A DNA stretch of 64,000 nucleotides from JAVBSC01 sp031547305 (GCA_031547305.1 JAVBSC010000007.1:12154-76153); one strand, 5' to 3'; positions 1 to 9,096 are shown, counted from the first letter of the stretch. A program made the numbers and translations. The notes: generated from the letters alone by a model not told the origin.

Positions 1-14
1 GGGGGGGATTAGCC

Positions 15-1172
15 ATGGCCGCCAAAAAACAGGATCTGCGCTTTGTTCAGGGCAACGAGGCCTGCGCCCAGGGCGCTTTGTACGCCGGGCTGAAATTTTT
101 TGCCGGCTACCCCATCACCCCGTCCACGGAAATAGCGGAAACCCTGGCCCTGGAACTGCCCAAGCGCGGCGGGGCCTTTATTCAGATGGAGGACGAAATA
201 GCCTCCATGTGCGCGGTATGCGGGGCTTCCCTGGCCGGGGCCAAGGCCATGACCGCCACCAGCGGGCCGGGCTTCTCCCTTAAGCAGGAAGCCATCGGCT
301 ACGCGGTCATGGCGGAAATCCCCTGCGTCATCGTGAACGTTCAGCGGGCCGGGCCTTCCACCGGCCTGGCCACAAAGGTGTCCCAGGCGGACGTGAACCA
401 GGCCCGCTGGGGCACGCACGGGGATCACTCCATAGTGGCCTTAACCGCCTCGTCCATCCAGGATGTTTTCAAAATCACCGTGGAAGCCTTTAACATTGCG
501 GAAACTTACCGCACGCCGGTCATCCTGCTCTTTGACGAAGTCATCGGGCACATGCGCGAGCAGCTCATTGTGCCTAAACCGGGCGAATTGTCCGTGGTGG
601 AGCGCCTGTACACCTCTGTCAAGGCCGGGGTGAACTACCATCCCTACCTGCCGCGCGAGGACGGCCGCCTGCCCATTTCAGACTTCGGCGGGGTGCACCG
701 CTACAACGTCACGGGCCTGTACCACGACATCTGGGGGTTTCCCACGGAAAACCCGGATCAGGTTCAAAAGCTCCTCTACCACCTGATGGACAAAATAGAG
801 AACCGCGCCCACCAACTGGCCCACTGGAACGAATACTACCTGGAGGATGCGGAGCACATCATAATCTCTTACGGCTCCTCGGCCCGCTCCGCCCGCCACC
901 TGGTGGAGACCAGGCGCATCAAGGGCGACCGCATCGGCCTGCTGGAGCTTCAGACCCTCTGGCCCTTCCAGTCCAAGCTGGTGCGGGAAAAATGCTCCCA
1001 CGCCCGCAACGTCTTTGTGGTGGAAATGAATATGGGCCAGCTCCTGGCCCAGGTAAAGCAGCACCTGCCCAACCCGGACCGCGTCTTTCTGGTCAACCGC
1101 GTGGACGGCAACATGGTCATGCCCCAGGACATCGGCAAAGTGATGCGCACCGTTGAAGGAAGGGGGTTTTAG
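15..1172 (+). CDS. korA: 2-oxoacid:ferredoxin oxidoreductase, alpha subunit (KorA-like)
   Basis: Alpha subunit (385 aa) of a 2-oxoglutarate/2-oxoacid:acceptor oxidoreductase, which oxidatively decarboxylates a 2-oxoacid to its acyl-CoA and passes electrons to ferredoxin in the cytoplasm. The N-terminal pyrimidine-domain signature GYPITPSTEIAE is visible near residue 31, followed by EDEIASM and the TSGPGFSLKQE segment typical of the family. The start follows a G-rich stretch 8 bases into the window, so a preceding ferredoxin subunit (korD), common in this operon type, would lie outside. The next gene begins one base after its stop, giving the order A-B-C. The adjacent sucCD genes favour 2-oxoglutarate as substrate, but a branched-chain 2-oxoacid cannot be excluded from sequence alone. 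Confidence 0.9.
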   Translation: MAAKKQDLRFVQGNEACAQGALYAGLKFFAGYPITPSTEIAETLALELPKRGGAFIQMEDEIASMCAVCGASLAGAKAMTATSGPGFSLKQEAIGYAVMAEIPCVIVNVQRAGPSTGLATKVSQADVNQARWGTHGDHSIVALTASSIQDVFKITVEAFNIAETYRTPVILLFDEVIGHMREQLIVPKPGELSVVERLYTSVKAGVNYHPYLPREDGRLPISDFGGVHRYNVTGLYHDIWGFPTENPDQVQKLLYHLMDKIENRAHQLAHWNEYYLEDAEHIIISYGSSARSARHLVETRRIKGDRIGLLELQTLWPFQSKLVREKCSHARNVFVVEMNMGQLLAQVKQHLPNPDRVFLVNRVDGNMVMPQDIGKVMRTVEGRGF

Positions 1173-1173
1173 C

Positions 1174-1974
1174 ATGGCTTTCCAAGATCTTATCCGCAAG
1201 CGTTTCTTCCCCCACCTCTGGTGCCCCGGCTGCGGGCACGGCACGGTTCTGAACGGCCTGCTGCACGTGGTGGACGAGCTGGGCTTTGACAAATCCTCCC
1301 TGTGCATGGTTTCCGGCATAGGCTGCTCGGCGCGCATTTCCGGCTACGTTGATTTTCACACCATGCACACCATGCACGGCCGGGCCCTGGCCTGCGCCAC
1401 GGGCATCAAGCTGACCAAGCCGGAGCTGCGGGTCTTTGTGCCCATGGGCGACGGCGACGCACTGGCCATAGGCGGCAACCACTTTATCCACGCCTGCCGC
1501 CGCAACATCGACCTTACGGCCATAGTCCTGAACAACCGCATTTACGGCATGACCGGCGGGCAGTATTCCCCTCTTTCCGGCCGGGACATTCTGGCCACCA
1601 CCGCCCCATACGGCAGCATAGACAACGCCTTTGACACCGTGGACCTGGCTCGGGCGGCCGGGGCCAGCTTTGTGGCCCGCACCACCAGCTTTCATGTGGC
1701 CGAGCTTAACTCCACCCTGAAAAAAGCCGTCCAGCATAAAGGCATGGCCGTGGTGGAGGTGCTCACCCAGTGCCCAACCTACTTCGGCCGCAAAAACAAA
1801 ATGGGCGATCAGGTCCGGATGCTGGAATATTTCCGCGACAACACCGCGCCCATGGGCTCACCCAAGCTCAAGGACAACCCCGGCCTGATCCAGCGCGGCA
1901 TCTTCGTACAGGAGGACAGGCCGGAATACTGCGAACAGTACGCCAAAGTCAGCGCCAGGGCGCGGGAGGCCTAA
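1174..1974 (+). CDS. korB: 2-oxoacid:ferredoxin oxidoreductase, beta subunit (KorB-like)
   Basis: Thiamine diphosphate-binding beta subunit (266 aa). The CPGCGHG motif lies near residue 18, and the TPP/Mg site GDGDALAIGG with the later NNRIYGMTGGQ is clear. The ATG at 1174 is preferred to a TTG 21 bases upstream because an AAGGAAGGGGG ribosome site sits at 1156-1166 and the protein then starts MAFQDLI as in homologues. It starts one base after korA and is followed by korC with one base between, so the three are translationally coupled. No extra ferredoxin domain is fused. Confidence 0.92.
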   Translation: MAFQDLIRKRFFPHLWCPGCGHGTVLNGLLHVVDELGFDKSSLCMVSGIGCSARISGYVDFHTMHTMHGRALACATGIKLTKPELRVFVPMGDGDALAIGGNHFIHACRRNIDLTAIVLNNRIYGMTGGQYSPLSGRDILATTAPYGSIDNAFDTVDLARAAGASFVARTTSFHVAELNSTLKKAVQHKGMAVVEVLTQCPTYFGRKNKMGDQVRMLEYFRDNTAPMGSPKLKDNPGLIQRGIFVQEDRPEYCEQYAKVSARAREA

Positions 1975-1975
1975 C

Positions 1976-2527
1976 ATGGAAAAATACCGCATCCTACTTT
2001 CCGGCTCCGGCGGGCAGGGAGTGATCACCATGGCCATACTCCTGGCCGAAGCCGCCGTGCTGCACGAAGGCCTGACCGCCGTGCAGTCCCAGAGCTACGG
2101 ACCGGAAGCGCGCGGCGGAGCCACCCGCTCCGACGTGATCATCTCCGATTCCCCCATCTACTACCCCAAGGTCAACCAGCCGAACATCCTGGTGGCCCTG
2201 ACCAACGAAGCCTCCGGCAAGTATTCGCCGTCAATCCGGCCGGGCGGGTTGTTCCTGTACGACAGCGAGTTGGTCCAGCCCAACCTCTCCATAGACGCCG
2301 TCACCTACGGACTGCCCTTGCATCAGGCCACCCTGGAAGCCCTGGGCAAAGTCGTGGCCTACAACATTACCGTGCTCGGCGCCCTGGCCGTACTGACCAA
2401 AGTCGTCAAACTCAAATCCCTGGAAAAAACCCTGGAAGCGCGTTTCCCCAAACAACATCACGAAGCCAACAAAAAGGCGCTGCGTCTGGGCGCGGATTTG
2501 GCAAAACCATATCTGGAACAAAGCTAA
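1976..2527 (+). CDS. korC: 2-oxoacid:ferredoxin oxidoreductase, gamma subunit (KorC-like)
   Basis: Gamma subunit (183 aa) completing the KorABC complex. The N-terminus has the glycine-rich GSGGQGVIT motif and YGPEARGGATRSDV, both hallmarks of the gamma family. It is separated from korB by one base. The C-terminal helix is charged and the length is normal for the family. A GC-rich intercistronic stretch with short hairpins follows (2538-2582), after which sucC starts, so korABC and sucCD may be co-transcribed. Confidence 0.92.
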   Translation: MEKYRILLSGSGGQGVITMAILLAEAAVLHEGLTAVQSQSYGPEARGGATRSDVIISDSPIYYPKVNQPNILVALTNEASGKYSPSIRPGGLFLYDSELVQPNLSIDAVTYGLPLHQATLEALGKVVAYNITVLGALAVLTKVVKLKSLEKTLEARFPKQHHEANKKALRLGADLAKPYLEQS

Positions 2528-2537
2528 ATTATATATT

Positions 2538-2582
2538 CGGGGCTCCCCCCAACCCCCGGCAGGGGGCGTGGCCCCCCGCGCC
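2538..2582. other. GC-rich intercistronic hairpin element
   Basis: C- and G-runs here can pair, for example CCCCC with GGGGG at about 2553-2567. No U-run follows, so it is a poor intrinsic terminator. Similar GC-rich hairpin stretches follow several other genes in the window. Confidence 0.4.
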
Positions 2583-2646
2583 AGCGGTTATGTCAAATAC
2601 GCGAAATGCGCGGATAAAAAGGGAATATTTCTCTTCAGGAGTTGCA

Positions 2647-3813
2647 ATGAACATCCACGAACACCAGGCCAAAGACCTGCTGGCCGCCTACGGCGTGCCG
2701 GTTCCCTGGGGGGCTGTGGCCTACACGCCCGGCCAGGCCCTGGCCGCGGCCAGGGAAATGGGCGATCCCCCCTGGGTGCTCAAGGCCCAGATACATGCCG
2801 GCGGGCGCGGCAAAGCGGGCGGAGTGAAAATATGCCGTACCCTGGACGACGTCCGGGAGACCACCGCCGCCATGCTTGGCGCGACCCTGGTCACCCGGCA
2901 AACCGGGCCGCAGGGCAAAGAAGTGCGCAAAATCCTGCTGGAACAGGGCACGGACATCGCCGATGAACTATACCTGGCCGTGGCGCTGGACCGTGAGGCC
3001 GGACGCCTCACCCTGGCGGCCTCCCCTGACGGCGGCATGGATATTGAGGAAGTGGCCGCCCAAAGCCCGGAGCGCATCTTCAAGGCCCGCCTGGACAGCA
3101 ACCACCGGCTTTGGCCCTTCCAGGCCAGGGAGTTGCTCTTTCGCTGCGGGCTTACCCCGGCCCTGGCCGCCCATGGCGCGCAACTGGCCCAGAACCTGGC
3201 CCGCCTGTGCGTGAGCGAAGACGCCCTGCTGGCGGAAATAAATCCCCTGGCCGTAACCGTCCATGGTGAACTAATCGCCCTGGACGCCAAACTGAATTTT
3301 GATGATAGCGCCCTGAAACGCCGCCCGCATATAGCCGCCATGCACGATCCGGACGAAATAGACCCCCTGGAGCTTAAGGCCGCGATCCTGGGCGTGAACT
3401 ACGTGCGCCTGGACGGCTGGATCGGCACACTGGTCAACGGCGCCGGCCTGGCCATGGCCACCATGGACGCCATCCGGCAGTCCGGCGGCGCGGCGGCCAA
3501 CTTTTTGGACGCCGGCGGCGGGGCCAGCGCGGATATGGTCAAAAACGGCTTTGAAATCATGCTCTCGGACTCCAACGTGCGCGGCGTGCTTGTCAACATC
3601 TTCGGCGGCATCCTGCGTTGTGACATTGTGGCCGAAGGCGTGGTCCGGGCCGTGCGCGAACTGGAAATAAGCCTGCCCGTGGTTGTGCGCATGGAAGGAA
3701 CCAATGTGGAAGAAGGCCGCCGGATCCTTAATTCCTGCGGCCTGAATTTTGCCACCGCCTCCTCCATGAGCGAAGCCGCGCGACTGATTGTGGAAAAAAC
3801 CAGGCGGGAATAA
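2647..3813 (+). CDS. sucC: succinyl-CoA synthetase, beta subunit
   Basis: ADP- or GDP-forming succinyl-CoA ligase beta subunit (388 aa), which binds nucleotide and, with SucD, converts succinyl-CoA to succinate with substrate-level phosphorylation. The start MNIHEHQAKDLLAAYGVPVP is the conserved N-terminus; ATG 2647 has AGGAG at 2637-2641, so the longer open frame from 2590 is not used. The ATP-grasp segment includes LKAQIHAGGRGKAGGVK, and the C-terminal half has FGGILRCDIVAEGVV and the final RMEGTNVEEGRR. Directly downstream of korABC, it would use the succinyl-CoA that complex makes. A 178-base gap with a small hairpin (3862-3880) separates it from sucD. Confidence 0.95.
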   Translation: MNIHEHQAKDLLAAYGVPVPWGAVAYTPGQALAAAREMGDPPWVLKAQIHAGGRGKAGGVKICRTLDDVRETTAAMLGATLVTRQTGPQGKEVRKILLEQGTDIADELYLAVALDREAGRLTLAASPDGGMDIEEVAAQSPERIFKARLDSNHRLWPFQARELLFRCGLTPALAAHGAQLAQNLARLCVSEDALLAEINPLAVTVHGELIALDAKLNFDDSALKRRPHIAAMHDPDEIDPLELKAAILGVNYVRLDGWIGTLVNGAGLAMATMDAIRQSGGAAANFLDAGGGASADMVKNGFEIMLSDSNVRGVLVNIFGGILRCDIVAEGVVRAVRELEISLPVVVRMEGTNVEEGRRILNSCGLNFATASSMSEAARLIVEKTRRE

Positions 3814-3991
3814 TTACGCGTTGCATATGCCCCAGGCCATCCATACCCCCATGGCCATGGTGCAGGCGGCAAACGCCTGCTTGAGACGCCGGACGGGCGG
3901 ACGGAATGAGCCGGCCGCGCGCCTCCAACGGCCATGAGCGGGCTGGAAATGTTTTTGCCGTAATCACCCCAGGAACAAAGGAAGCTGCCCC

Positions 3992-4861
3992 ATGAGCATT
4001 TTAATCGACGAGCGGACCAGAATTGTGGTCCAGGGCCTGACCGGACGGGAAGGGCTGTTCCACGGACAGCAGATGCTGGAGTACGGCGCGAGGATTGTGG
4101 CCGGAGTGACTCCGGGCAAAGGCGGACAGGAAGTCCTGGGGGTTCCCGTGTTCAACACGGTGCGCGAGGCGGCGGGAGCCACGGGCGCGGAGGCCTCAAT
4201 CATTTTCGTTCCTGCTGCGGCGGCGGCTGATTCCGCCTGCGAGGCGGCGGCCGCCGGCATAAGCCTGGTGGTGCTCATAACCGAGCATATCCCGGTCCTG
4301 GACATGATCAGCTGCGAAGATTTTGTGATCAAGCGGGGGGCCAGGCTGATCGGCCCCAACTGCCCAGGCCTGATCAGTCCAGGCAAGTGCAAAATGGGCA
4401 TCATGCCGGGCTATATACACAAACCGGGGAACATCGGGCTGATCAGCCGTTCCGGCACCCTTACCTATGAGGCGGTGCTCCAGCTCACCGCCGCCGGCCT
4501 GGGCCAGAGCACCTGCGTGGGCATAGGCGGCGATCCCGTACCGGGAACGGATTTTGTGGACCTGCTGAAACTGTTCCGGGATGACGAAGATACCGAAGCG
4601 GTCTGCCTGATTGGCGAAATAGGCGGGGGCGCGGAAGAAAAAGCCGCCGCCTACATCCGGGAGAGCAAGTACCCGAAGCCGGTATTCGGCTTCATTGCCG
4701 GGCTCTCCGCCCCACCGGGCAAACGCATGGGGCACGCCGGGGCGATCGTCAGCGGCGCCAGCGGCCGGGGCGAAGATAAAATAAAGGCTCTTGAAGAAGC
4801 CGGGGTCACGGTAATCCGGGATCTGGGCGAATTCGGCGCCACTGTGTCGGAAAAGCTGTAG
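3992..4861 (+). CDS. sucD: succinyl-CoA synthetase, alpha subunit
   Basis: Alpha subunit (289 aa) carrying the CoA-binding Rossmann domain and the phosphohistidine. Visible motifs are [14 protein letters not shown] at the N-terminus, [23 protein letters not shown], and GHAGAIVSG, whose histidine is the one phosphorylated in the family. The ribosome site AAAGGAAG lies 8-15 bases upstream. With sucC it forms the alpha-beta enzyme. A strong intrinsic terminator at 5031-5061 closes the operon, beyond a copy of dispersed repeat family A. Confidence 0.95.
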   Translation: MSILIDERTRIVVQGLTGREGLFHGQQMLEYGARIVAGVTPGKGGQEVLGVPVFNTVREAAGATGAEASIIFVPAAAAADSACEAAAAGISLVVLITEHIPVLDMISCEDFVIKRGARLIGPNCPGLISPGKCKMGIMPGYIHKPGNIGLISRSGTLTYEAVLQLTAAGLGQSTCVGIGGDPVPGTDFVDLLKLFRDDEDTEAVCLIGEIGGGAEEKAAAYIRESKYPKPVFGFIAGLSAPPGKRMGHAGAIVSGASGRGEDKIKALEEAGVTVIRDLGEFGATVSEKL

Positions 4862-4940
4862 AAGAAAGCGCCAGGCGGTTCGCCGCCGGGCGCTTTTGAG
4901 GCTGTTGACAAAGTCTTCTTTGGCAACAGCCCGCCACGTG

Positions 4941-5018
4941 GGCGCAGGCGGCATTCATTGCCGCCGTAAAACGCCGGAGTGGGCGTGCCTTTACAAAACC
5001 CGGCCTTGCGGGGGGGGG
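4941..5018 (+). repeat. dispersed repeat family A, copy 1
   Basis: The first part is identical over 27 bases to 11042-11068 and contains the palindrome GGCGGC-ATTCATT-GCCGCC. The second part (GCCGGAGTGGGCGTGCCTT and a CCTTGCGGGG tail) also recurs in inverted form at 52903-52950. It lies between sucD and its terminator and codes for nothing visible. Confidence 0.65.
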
Positions 5019-5030
5019 TAATTAATCTGA

Positions 5031-5061
5031 AGCGGGCGGAATTGTTCCGCCCGCTTTTTTC
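5031..5061 (+). terminator. intrinsic terminator after sucD
   Basis: Perfect 11-bp stem AGCGGGCGGAA / TTCCGCCCGCT with a 3-base loop, followed by a T-run at 5055-5060. It lies between the convergent sucD and peroxiredoxin genes and is best oriented for the plus strand. Confidence 0.88.
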
Positions 5062-5079
5062 TTACGTCCTAAAGGGGAA

Positions 5080-5739
5080 TCACTTCTGCAACGGCTTGTG
5101 GCAGAACCACCAGTCATAGCCCTCATACTCGTCCAGGCGTTTTTTGGCGTCAGCCACATTCTGCGGCGGCGGCACAATGACATGGTCCTTGATCAGTTCG
5201 TTGTCCGGCCAGTTGGCCGGCATGGCGCCCTGCTTGTCCGAAACCTGCAGCGCCTTGACCACGCGCACGATTTCATCCATGTTCCGGCCCACTTCCTGCG
5301 GGTAGTAAAGCATCAGGCGCAGGTTGCCTTCCGGGTCCACCACAAAGACCACGCGCACCGTGTTGGTGCCTTTGCCGGGGTGCAGCATGCCAAGTTTGAG
5401 CGCCACGGCTTCCGTGCCGGCAATGACCGGGAAGGTAATTTCCACGCCCAGTTTTTCCTTGATCCACTCAATCCATTTCATGTGCGCGAAAACCTGATCT
5501 ATGGACAGCCCGATCAGCTTGCAGCCCAGAGCTTCCAGTTCCTTCATGCGTCCCTGGAAAGACACGAATTCCGTGGTGCAGACCGGGGTAAAGTCCGCCG
5601 GATGGCTGAACAGGACAAACCAGGACCCTTTGTAATCATCAGGCAGGTTTTTCGGCCCCTGCGTCGTAACCACGCTTATTTCCGGGAATCTTTCGCCAAG
5701 AAGCGGCAGCCGTATGGAATCGCAGCAATCTTTGCTCAT
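5080..5739 (-). CDS. peroxiredoxin, Prx6/AhpC-TSA type
   Basis: Cytoplasmic thiol peroxidase (219 aa) reducing H2O2 or organic peroxides. The peroxidatic site [13 protein letters not shown] places the catalytic cysteine near residue 54, with the conserved upstream T and P. A C-terminal cysteine (near 213, in DWWFCHK) matches the resolving-region cysteine of Prx6-type archaeal and bacterial enzymes. The ATG at 5739 is chosen because GGAGGT sits at 5747-5752; a frame extension upstream has no such site. It is divergent from the MBL/rhodanese gene, sharing a 239-base promoter region, which suggests a role in oxygen or sulfur stress. Confidence 0.9.
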   Translation of the reverse strand: MSKDCCDSIRLPLLGERFPEISVVTTQGPKNLPDDYKGSWFVLFSHPADFTPVCTTEFVSFQGRMKELEALGCKLIGLSIDQVFAHMKWIEWIKEKLGVEITFPVIAGTEAVALKLGMLHPGKGTNTVRVVFVVDPEGNLRLMLYYPQEVGRNMDEIVRVVKALQVSDKQGAMPANWPDNELIKDHVIVPPPQNVADAKKRLDEYEGYDWWFCHKPLQK

Positions 5740-5760
5740 AATATCTACCTCCGCTTTACG

Positions 5761-5778
5761 GCCCGGCAAGTGCCGGGC
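5761..5778. promoter_or_regulatory. short palindrome in the peroxiredoxin leader
   Basis: Perfect 8-bp inverted repeat GCCCGGCA-AG-TGCCGGGC just upstream of the peroxiredoxin ribosome site. It could be a leader hairpin or an operator; nothing in the sequence decides. Confidence 0.35.
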
Positions 5779-5812
5779 CTGGTTAAAAATTCGGGGCGCC
5801 AGATGTTTATAC

Positions 5813-5840
5813 TTGACGCGCTATCAATAACTGTTACTAT
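5813..5840 (+). promoter_or_regulatory. probable sigma-70 promoter for the MBL/rhodanese gene
   Basis: TTGACG at 5813-5818 and TACTAT at 5835-5840 are separated by 16 bases and point toward the gene starting at 5979, giving a leader of about 130 bases. Confidence 0.45.
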
Positions 5841-5978
5841 TAAATGAAATTAAAAATAGTTCAAGCCCCTGAAGTGCTTTTTCTCGCACATAATATTTAA
5901 CACGATGAATTTTTTCCTTTTCCGGGCCGTGCCGGGGAATCCGCCAGCGGTCAGCAGTTCAACCAACCTGGAGGCGCC

Positions 5979-7370
5979 ATGTATTTTAAACAGTTCACCA
6001 CCCCCGGCCTGGGTTGTTTCTCTTACCTCATCGGCTGCCCGGCGGCCGGAACGGCGGCCGTTGTCGATCCCCGGCGCGACATTGACGAGTATCTGGATGC
6101 GGCCGCCGGGAGCAACCTGCGCATCACCCACATTTTTGAAACCCACGTCCATGCGGACCATATCAGCGGCGCCCAGGAACTGGCCGCGGCCACCGGGGCG
6201 GGCATTTACATCCACGAGTCCGCGCAAATCACTTACCCGGCCAAAAGAATAAAACAGGGCGACATCTTTGAGTTTGGCGCGGCCAAAGTGACCGTGCTGC
6301 ACACACCCGGCCATACGCCCAACTCCACCTCCCTGCTGCTGGCGGATAAAATACGCTCCCCGGAGCCGGAGATGATCCTGACCGGCGATCTGCTTTTTGT
6401 GGGCGACGTTGGCCGGCCGGACTTGCCGGGCCACGAAATTATGGACGAACAGATCCGTAACCTGTACCACAGCCTGTACAATGTGCTGGGCGGCCTGCCG
6501 GACGGCCTGGAAATCTGGCCCGCCCACGGCCAGGGATCTTTGTGCGGTTCCGGCATGAGCGCGCGCGGCCAGAGCACCCTGGGCTACGAGCGCCTTACCA
6601 ACCCCATGCTGCGCCACAACAGCTTCGAGGACTTCCGCAAGGCCATCCTGGGCCGCCTGCCCATGCGGCCGCAAAGTTTTTCCAGCATCATCAGCGCCAA
6701 TTCCGGCACGGTGCCCCTGCTGCGCGGCCGCGCCGCGGAAGATGCCTCCACGGCCCTTTCCCCGGCCCAGGTCAGCTCTTTGCTCAAGAAAGGGGCTATA
6801 ATTCTGGATGTGCGCGACGCCATGGCCTTCGCCGGGGCGCACATACCCGGCAGCCTCAACGTGGACGCAACGGAAGGCCAGGCTGTCAACTGGATCGGCA
6901 CAGTTGTCAAACCCGGCTCCGCCCTGGTCCTGCTGCTCTCCGTTCCGGAGGATTTTAACCGCCTGCTCACGGATTTGCATCGCATCGGCTATGATAACGT
7001 CAAAGGCTACCTGAAGGGCGGCCTGAAGGCCTGGCTATGGGCCGGAAAACCCGTGGCCAGCCTGCCGGTTCTGGCGGCCGAAGACTTCAGGGACGCCGTG
7101 GAGGAAAAACGCTTCACCCTGCTGGACGTGCGCACGCCGGGCGAATGGGCCGACGGGCGCATCAAAGGCAGCCTGCACGTGCCCATTGACGCGCTAGTCG
7201 CCGACCCCAAGGCCTGGAGCGCCAAGGGCCCGTTTGGCGTAACCTGCCAGAGCGGCTTCAGGGCCAATATGGCCGCCGCCCTGCTCCAGGCTGAATCCGG
7301 CGCCGGCGTAAGCGTACTCGCCGGAGGCGTCATGGCCTGGAAATCCGCCGGCCTGCCGCTGGAGAAATAG
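5979..7370 (+). CDS. MBL-fold hydrolase fused to two rhodanese domains (persulfide dioxygenase-like)
   Basis: 463 aa. Residues 1-245 form a metallo-beta-lactamase domain of the ETHE1/persulfide dioxygenase group, with THVHADHISG metal ligands, HTPGHTPNS and LTGDLLFVGDVGRPD. Two rhodanese domains follow (about 265-355 and 365-463). The second has the active-site loop TCQSGFRA with cysteine near 423; the first has LLLSVPEDF in that place and no cysteine, so only the last domain should carry sulfur. The architecture resembles CstB-type enzymes that oxidise low-molecular-weight persulfides and transfer sulfane sulfur. GGAGG precedes the start by 5 bases. Sulfur metabolism fits the inferred host; the exact substrate is inferred. 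Confidence 0.85.
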   Translation: MYFKQFTTPGLGCFSYLIGCPAAGTAAVVDPRRDIDEYLDAAAGSNLRITHIFETHVHADHISGAQELAAATGAGIYIHESAQITYPAKRIKQGDIFEFGAAKVTVLHTPGHTPNSTSLLLADKIRSPEPEMILTGDLLFVGDVGRPDLPGHEIMDEQIRNLYHSLYNVLGGLPDGLEIWPAHGQGSLCGSGMSARGQSTLGYERLTNPMLRHNSFEDFRKAILGRLPMRPQSFSSIISANSGTVPLLRGRAAEDASTALSPAQVSSLLKKGAIILDVRDAMAFAGAHIPGSLNVDATEGQAVNWIGTVVKPGSALVLLLSVPEDFNRLLTDLHRIGYDNVKGYLKGGLKAWLWAGKPVASLPVLAAEDFRDAVEEKRFTLLDVRTPGEWADGRIKGSLHVPIDALVADPKAWSAKGPFGVTCQSGFRANMAAALLQAESGAGVSVLAGGVMAWKSAGLPLEK

Positions 7371-7466
7371 AAGAATCGAGAGTGCGTTGCCATGCTTGCC
7401 GTCATGATACTCGGCCACCAGATCCCGGGTGGCCGGGTCGTCGTCAACGAGCAGGATTCCTTTCAA
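7371..7466 (-). pseudogene. truncated response-regulator receiver fragment
   Basis: Directly after the PiT stop codon the minus strand reads, from a TTG at 7466, KGILLVDDDPATRDLVAEY, the beta1-alpha1 start of a receiver domain with its acidic pocket. Homology stops after about 20 codons and the frame runs into the 3' end of the MBL gene on the other strand. It lacks the phosphoacceptor aspartate, the Thr/Lys residues and any output domain. It is best read as the 5' stub of a response regulator once downstream of the phosphate-transport genes. Confidence 0.5.
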
Positions 7467-8477
7467 TCACATCCCCTTAAAAACACCGTCCAGAAGCAGA
7501 AAACTGATCGCGCCCACCAGGGCGGAGGCCGGAATAGTCAGAACCCAGGCAATGACCAGGTTGCCGGCTATGCCCCAGCGCACGGCCGAAAGGCGCTTGG
7601 TGGAACCCACCCCGAAAATGCAGGAGGTTATGGTGTGCGTGGTGCTGATGGGCGCGCCGAACATGGAGGCGCAGCCGATTACCGCGGCGGCCGATGTTTC
7701 CGCCGCAAAGCCGTGCACCGGCTCCAGCTTGAAGATCTTGTGCCCCATGGTCTTCACGATTTTCCAGCCGCCCACGGCCGTGCCGGCGGCCATGGCCAGG
7801 GCGCAGGCCAGCTTTACCCACAGAGGCACGGTTATGGTGGGAATTTCCCCAAAAATGAGCAGGGCCAGGGTGATCACGCCCATGGTCTTTTGCGCGTCGT
7901 TCAGGCCGTGGCTCAGGGCCATGAACCCGGCGGAAACGATTTGCGACTTTCGGAAAATGCGGTTGACCAACGGCCGGTTAACCTTAAAAAATACAATGCT
8001 GATCAGCCCCATGAGCAGCAGGCCCATGATAAAGCCGGCCAGGGGAGAAATAAGCAGCGGCAGGATCACCTTTTTGACGATGGACAGGCCGTTGAGCGAA
8101 TCCGGCCCGGCGTGTGCCACAGCCGCGCCCATAAGTCCGCCGATCAGAGCGTGCGAGGAGGACGAGGGAATGCCGAAATACCAGGTTATGCTGTTCCAGG
8201 CTATGGCGCCGATCAGCGCGGCCAGGACCAGGACGTGGCTGCCGGTGACTATTTCCGGCCGCACTATGCCGCCGCCCAGAGTGTGTGCCACTTCCGTGCC
8301 CAAAAACGCGCCAAGCAGATTCAACGCGGCGGCCATGCCCACGGCCAGGCGCGGGGTAAGCACCTTGGTGGAAACAACGGTGGCGATGGCATTGGCGCAG
8401 TCATGCGCGCCGTTGGTAAAGTCAAAGATCAGGGCGGCAATGACGATCAATACCAGCAGGATCGATACTTCAAACAT
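7467..8477 (-). CDS. pit: PiT-family inorganic phosphate permease
   Basis: Inner-membrane low-affinity phosphate transporter (336 aa) with about ten hydrophobic segments. The duplicated family signature is visible as FDFTNGAHDCANAIATVVST near the N-terminus and GLNDAQKTMGVI in the second half, with SSSSHALIGG and STTHTITS between. Its start overlaps the 3' end of the DUF47 gene by 8 bases, the standard pairing in which the PhoU-like partner controls PiT. The length is that of the short bacterial form. Specificity for phosphate rather than sulfate is inferred from the DUF47 partner. Confidence 0.92.
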   Translation of the reverse strand: MFEVSILLVLIVIAALIFDFTNGAHDCANAIATVVSTKVLTPRLAVGMAAALNLLGAFLGTEVAHTLGGGIVRPEIVTGSHVLVLAALIGAIAWNSITWYFGIPSSSSHALIGGLMGAAVAHAGPDSLNGLSIVKKVILPLLISPLAGFIMGLLLMGLISIVFFKVNRPLVNRIFRKSQIVSAGFMALSHGLNDAQKTMGVITLALLIFGEIPTITVPLWVKLACALAMAAGTAVGGWKIVKTMGHKIFKLEPVHGFAAETSAAAVIGCASMFGAPISTTHTITSCIFGVGSTKRLSAVRWGIAGNLVIAWVLTIPASALVGAISFLLLDGVFKGM

Positions 8478-9096
8478 TTTTCAAAACCGCTTCTTCAATG
8501 GACTCCGCGAGCGCGGTCACCTGGTTGACGGCCATTTCCATGCGGTCGTAGGCCTGGGTCCACTTGAGGATGTTCAGGATGTCCGCCGGGGCTGGCTCCT
8601 TGATGTCATGGAGTTCTCCCAGGCCCATGCTCAGGAGCATCTCGCACTCGTTGCGCAGGGCCCAGAACACCTTGGTATTGTGGCTGTCACGCTTTTGCGA
8701 AAGCCCTTCCAGCATGGACTTGGTGAGCTGGGCCATCAGCTTGAGGTTGCGCGCCAGTTGGAGCATGGGGAAGCGGACGTAGGAAAATTCAAAAATATAC
8801 AGCCTGTTGGCTGTATTGCGGATCAGGTCGATGGCTTCCTCCTGCGTCTTGTTTATGTGCAGGATGTCTTCCCGGTCTATGGGCGTGATGAAAGTCAGGG
8901 ACAAATGCTTGGTTATGGCCAGATGGATGGAGTCCGCTTCTTCTTCCAACAGGGAAATTCCCCGGTGCGGCTTGTCTATGCCGGTGTTGTTTTCCAGCAG
9001 TTCGGCCAGCGCGGTGGCCACGGAACACAGGATTTTGTTTTGCTGCAGAAGAAGCTCAAAAAAGGGCGCCCCTTTGGGCAGAAGAGCGTTGAACAT
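8470..9096 (-). CDS. DUF47/PhoU-like phosphate transport accessory protein
   Basis: Helical cytoplasmic protein (208 aa) of the DUF47 family (TIGR00153-like), related to PhoU. Conserved stretches are LLEEEADSIHLAITKHL, the ITPIDREDILHI segment with its metal-binding acidic residues, and RNTANRLYIFEF. The gene overlaps pit by 8 bases and is transcribed first, so the two are coupled. Family knowledge suggests it modulates PiT activity. No Pho-box could be confidently recognised upstream. Confidence 0.88.
   Translation of the reverse strand: MFNALLPKGAPFFELLLQQNKILCSVATALAELLENNTGIDKPHRGISLLEEEADSIHLAITKHLSLTFITPIDREDILHINKTQEEAIDLIRNTANRLYIFEFSYVRFPMLQLARNLKLMAQLTKSMLEGLSQKRDSHNTKVFWALRNECEMLLSMGLGELHDIKEPAPADILNILKWTQAYDRMEMAVNQVTALAESIEEAVLKNV

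Noticed and set aside
2590..2646. Upstream extension of sucC
   Set aside because: The conserved SucC N-terminus and AGGAG ribosome site place the start at ATG 2647; the extension has no homology.
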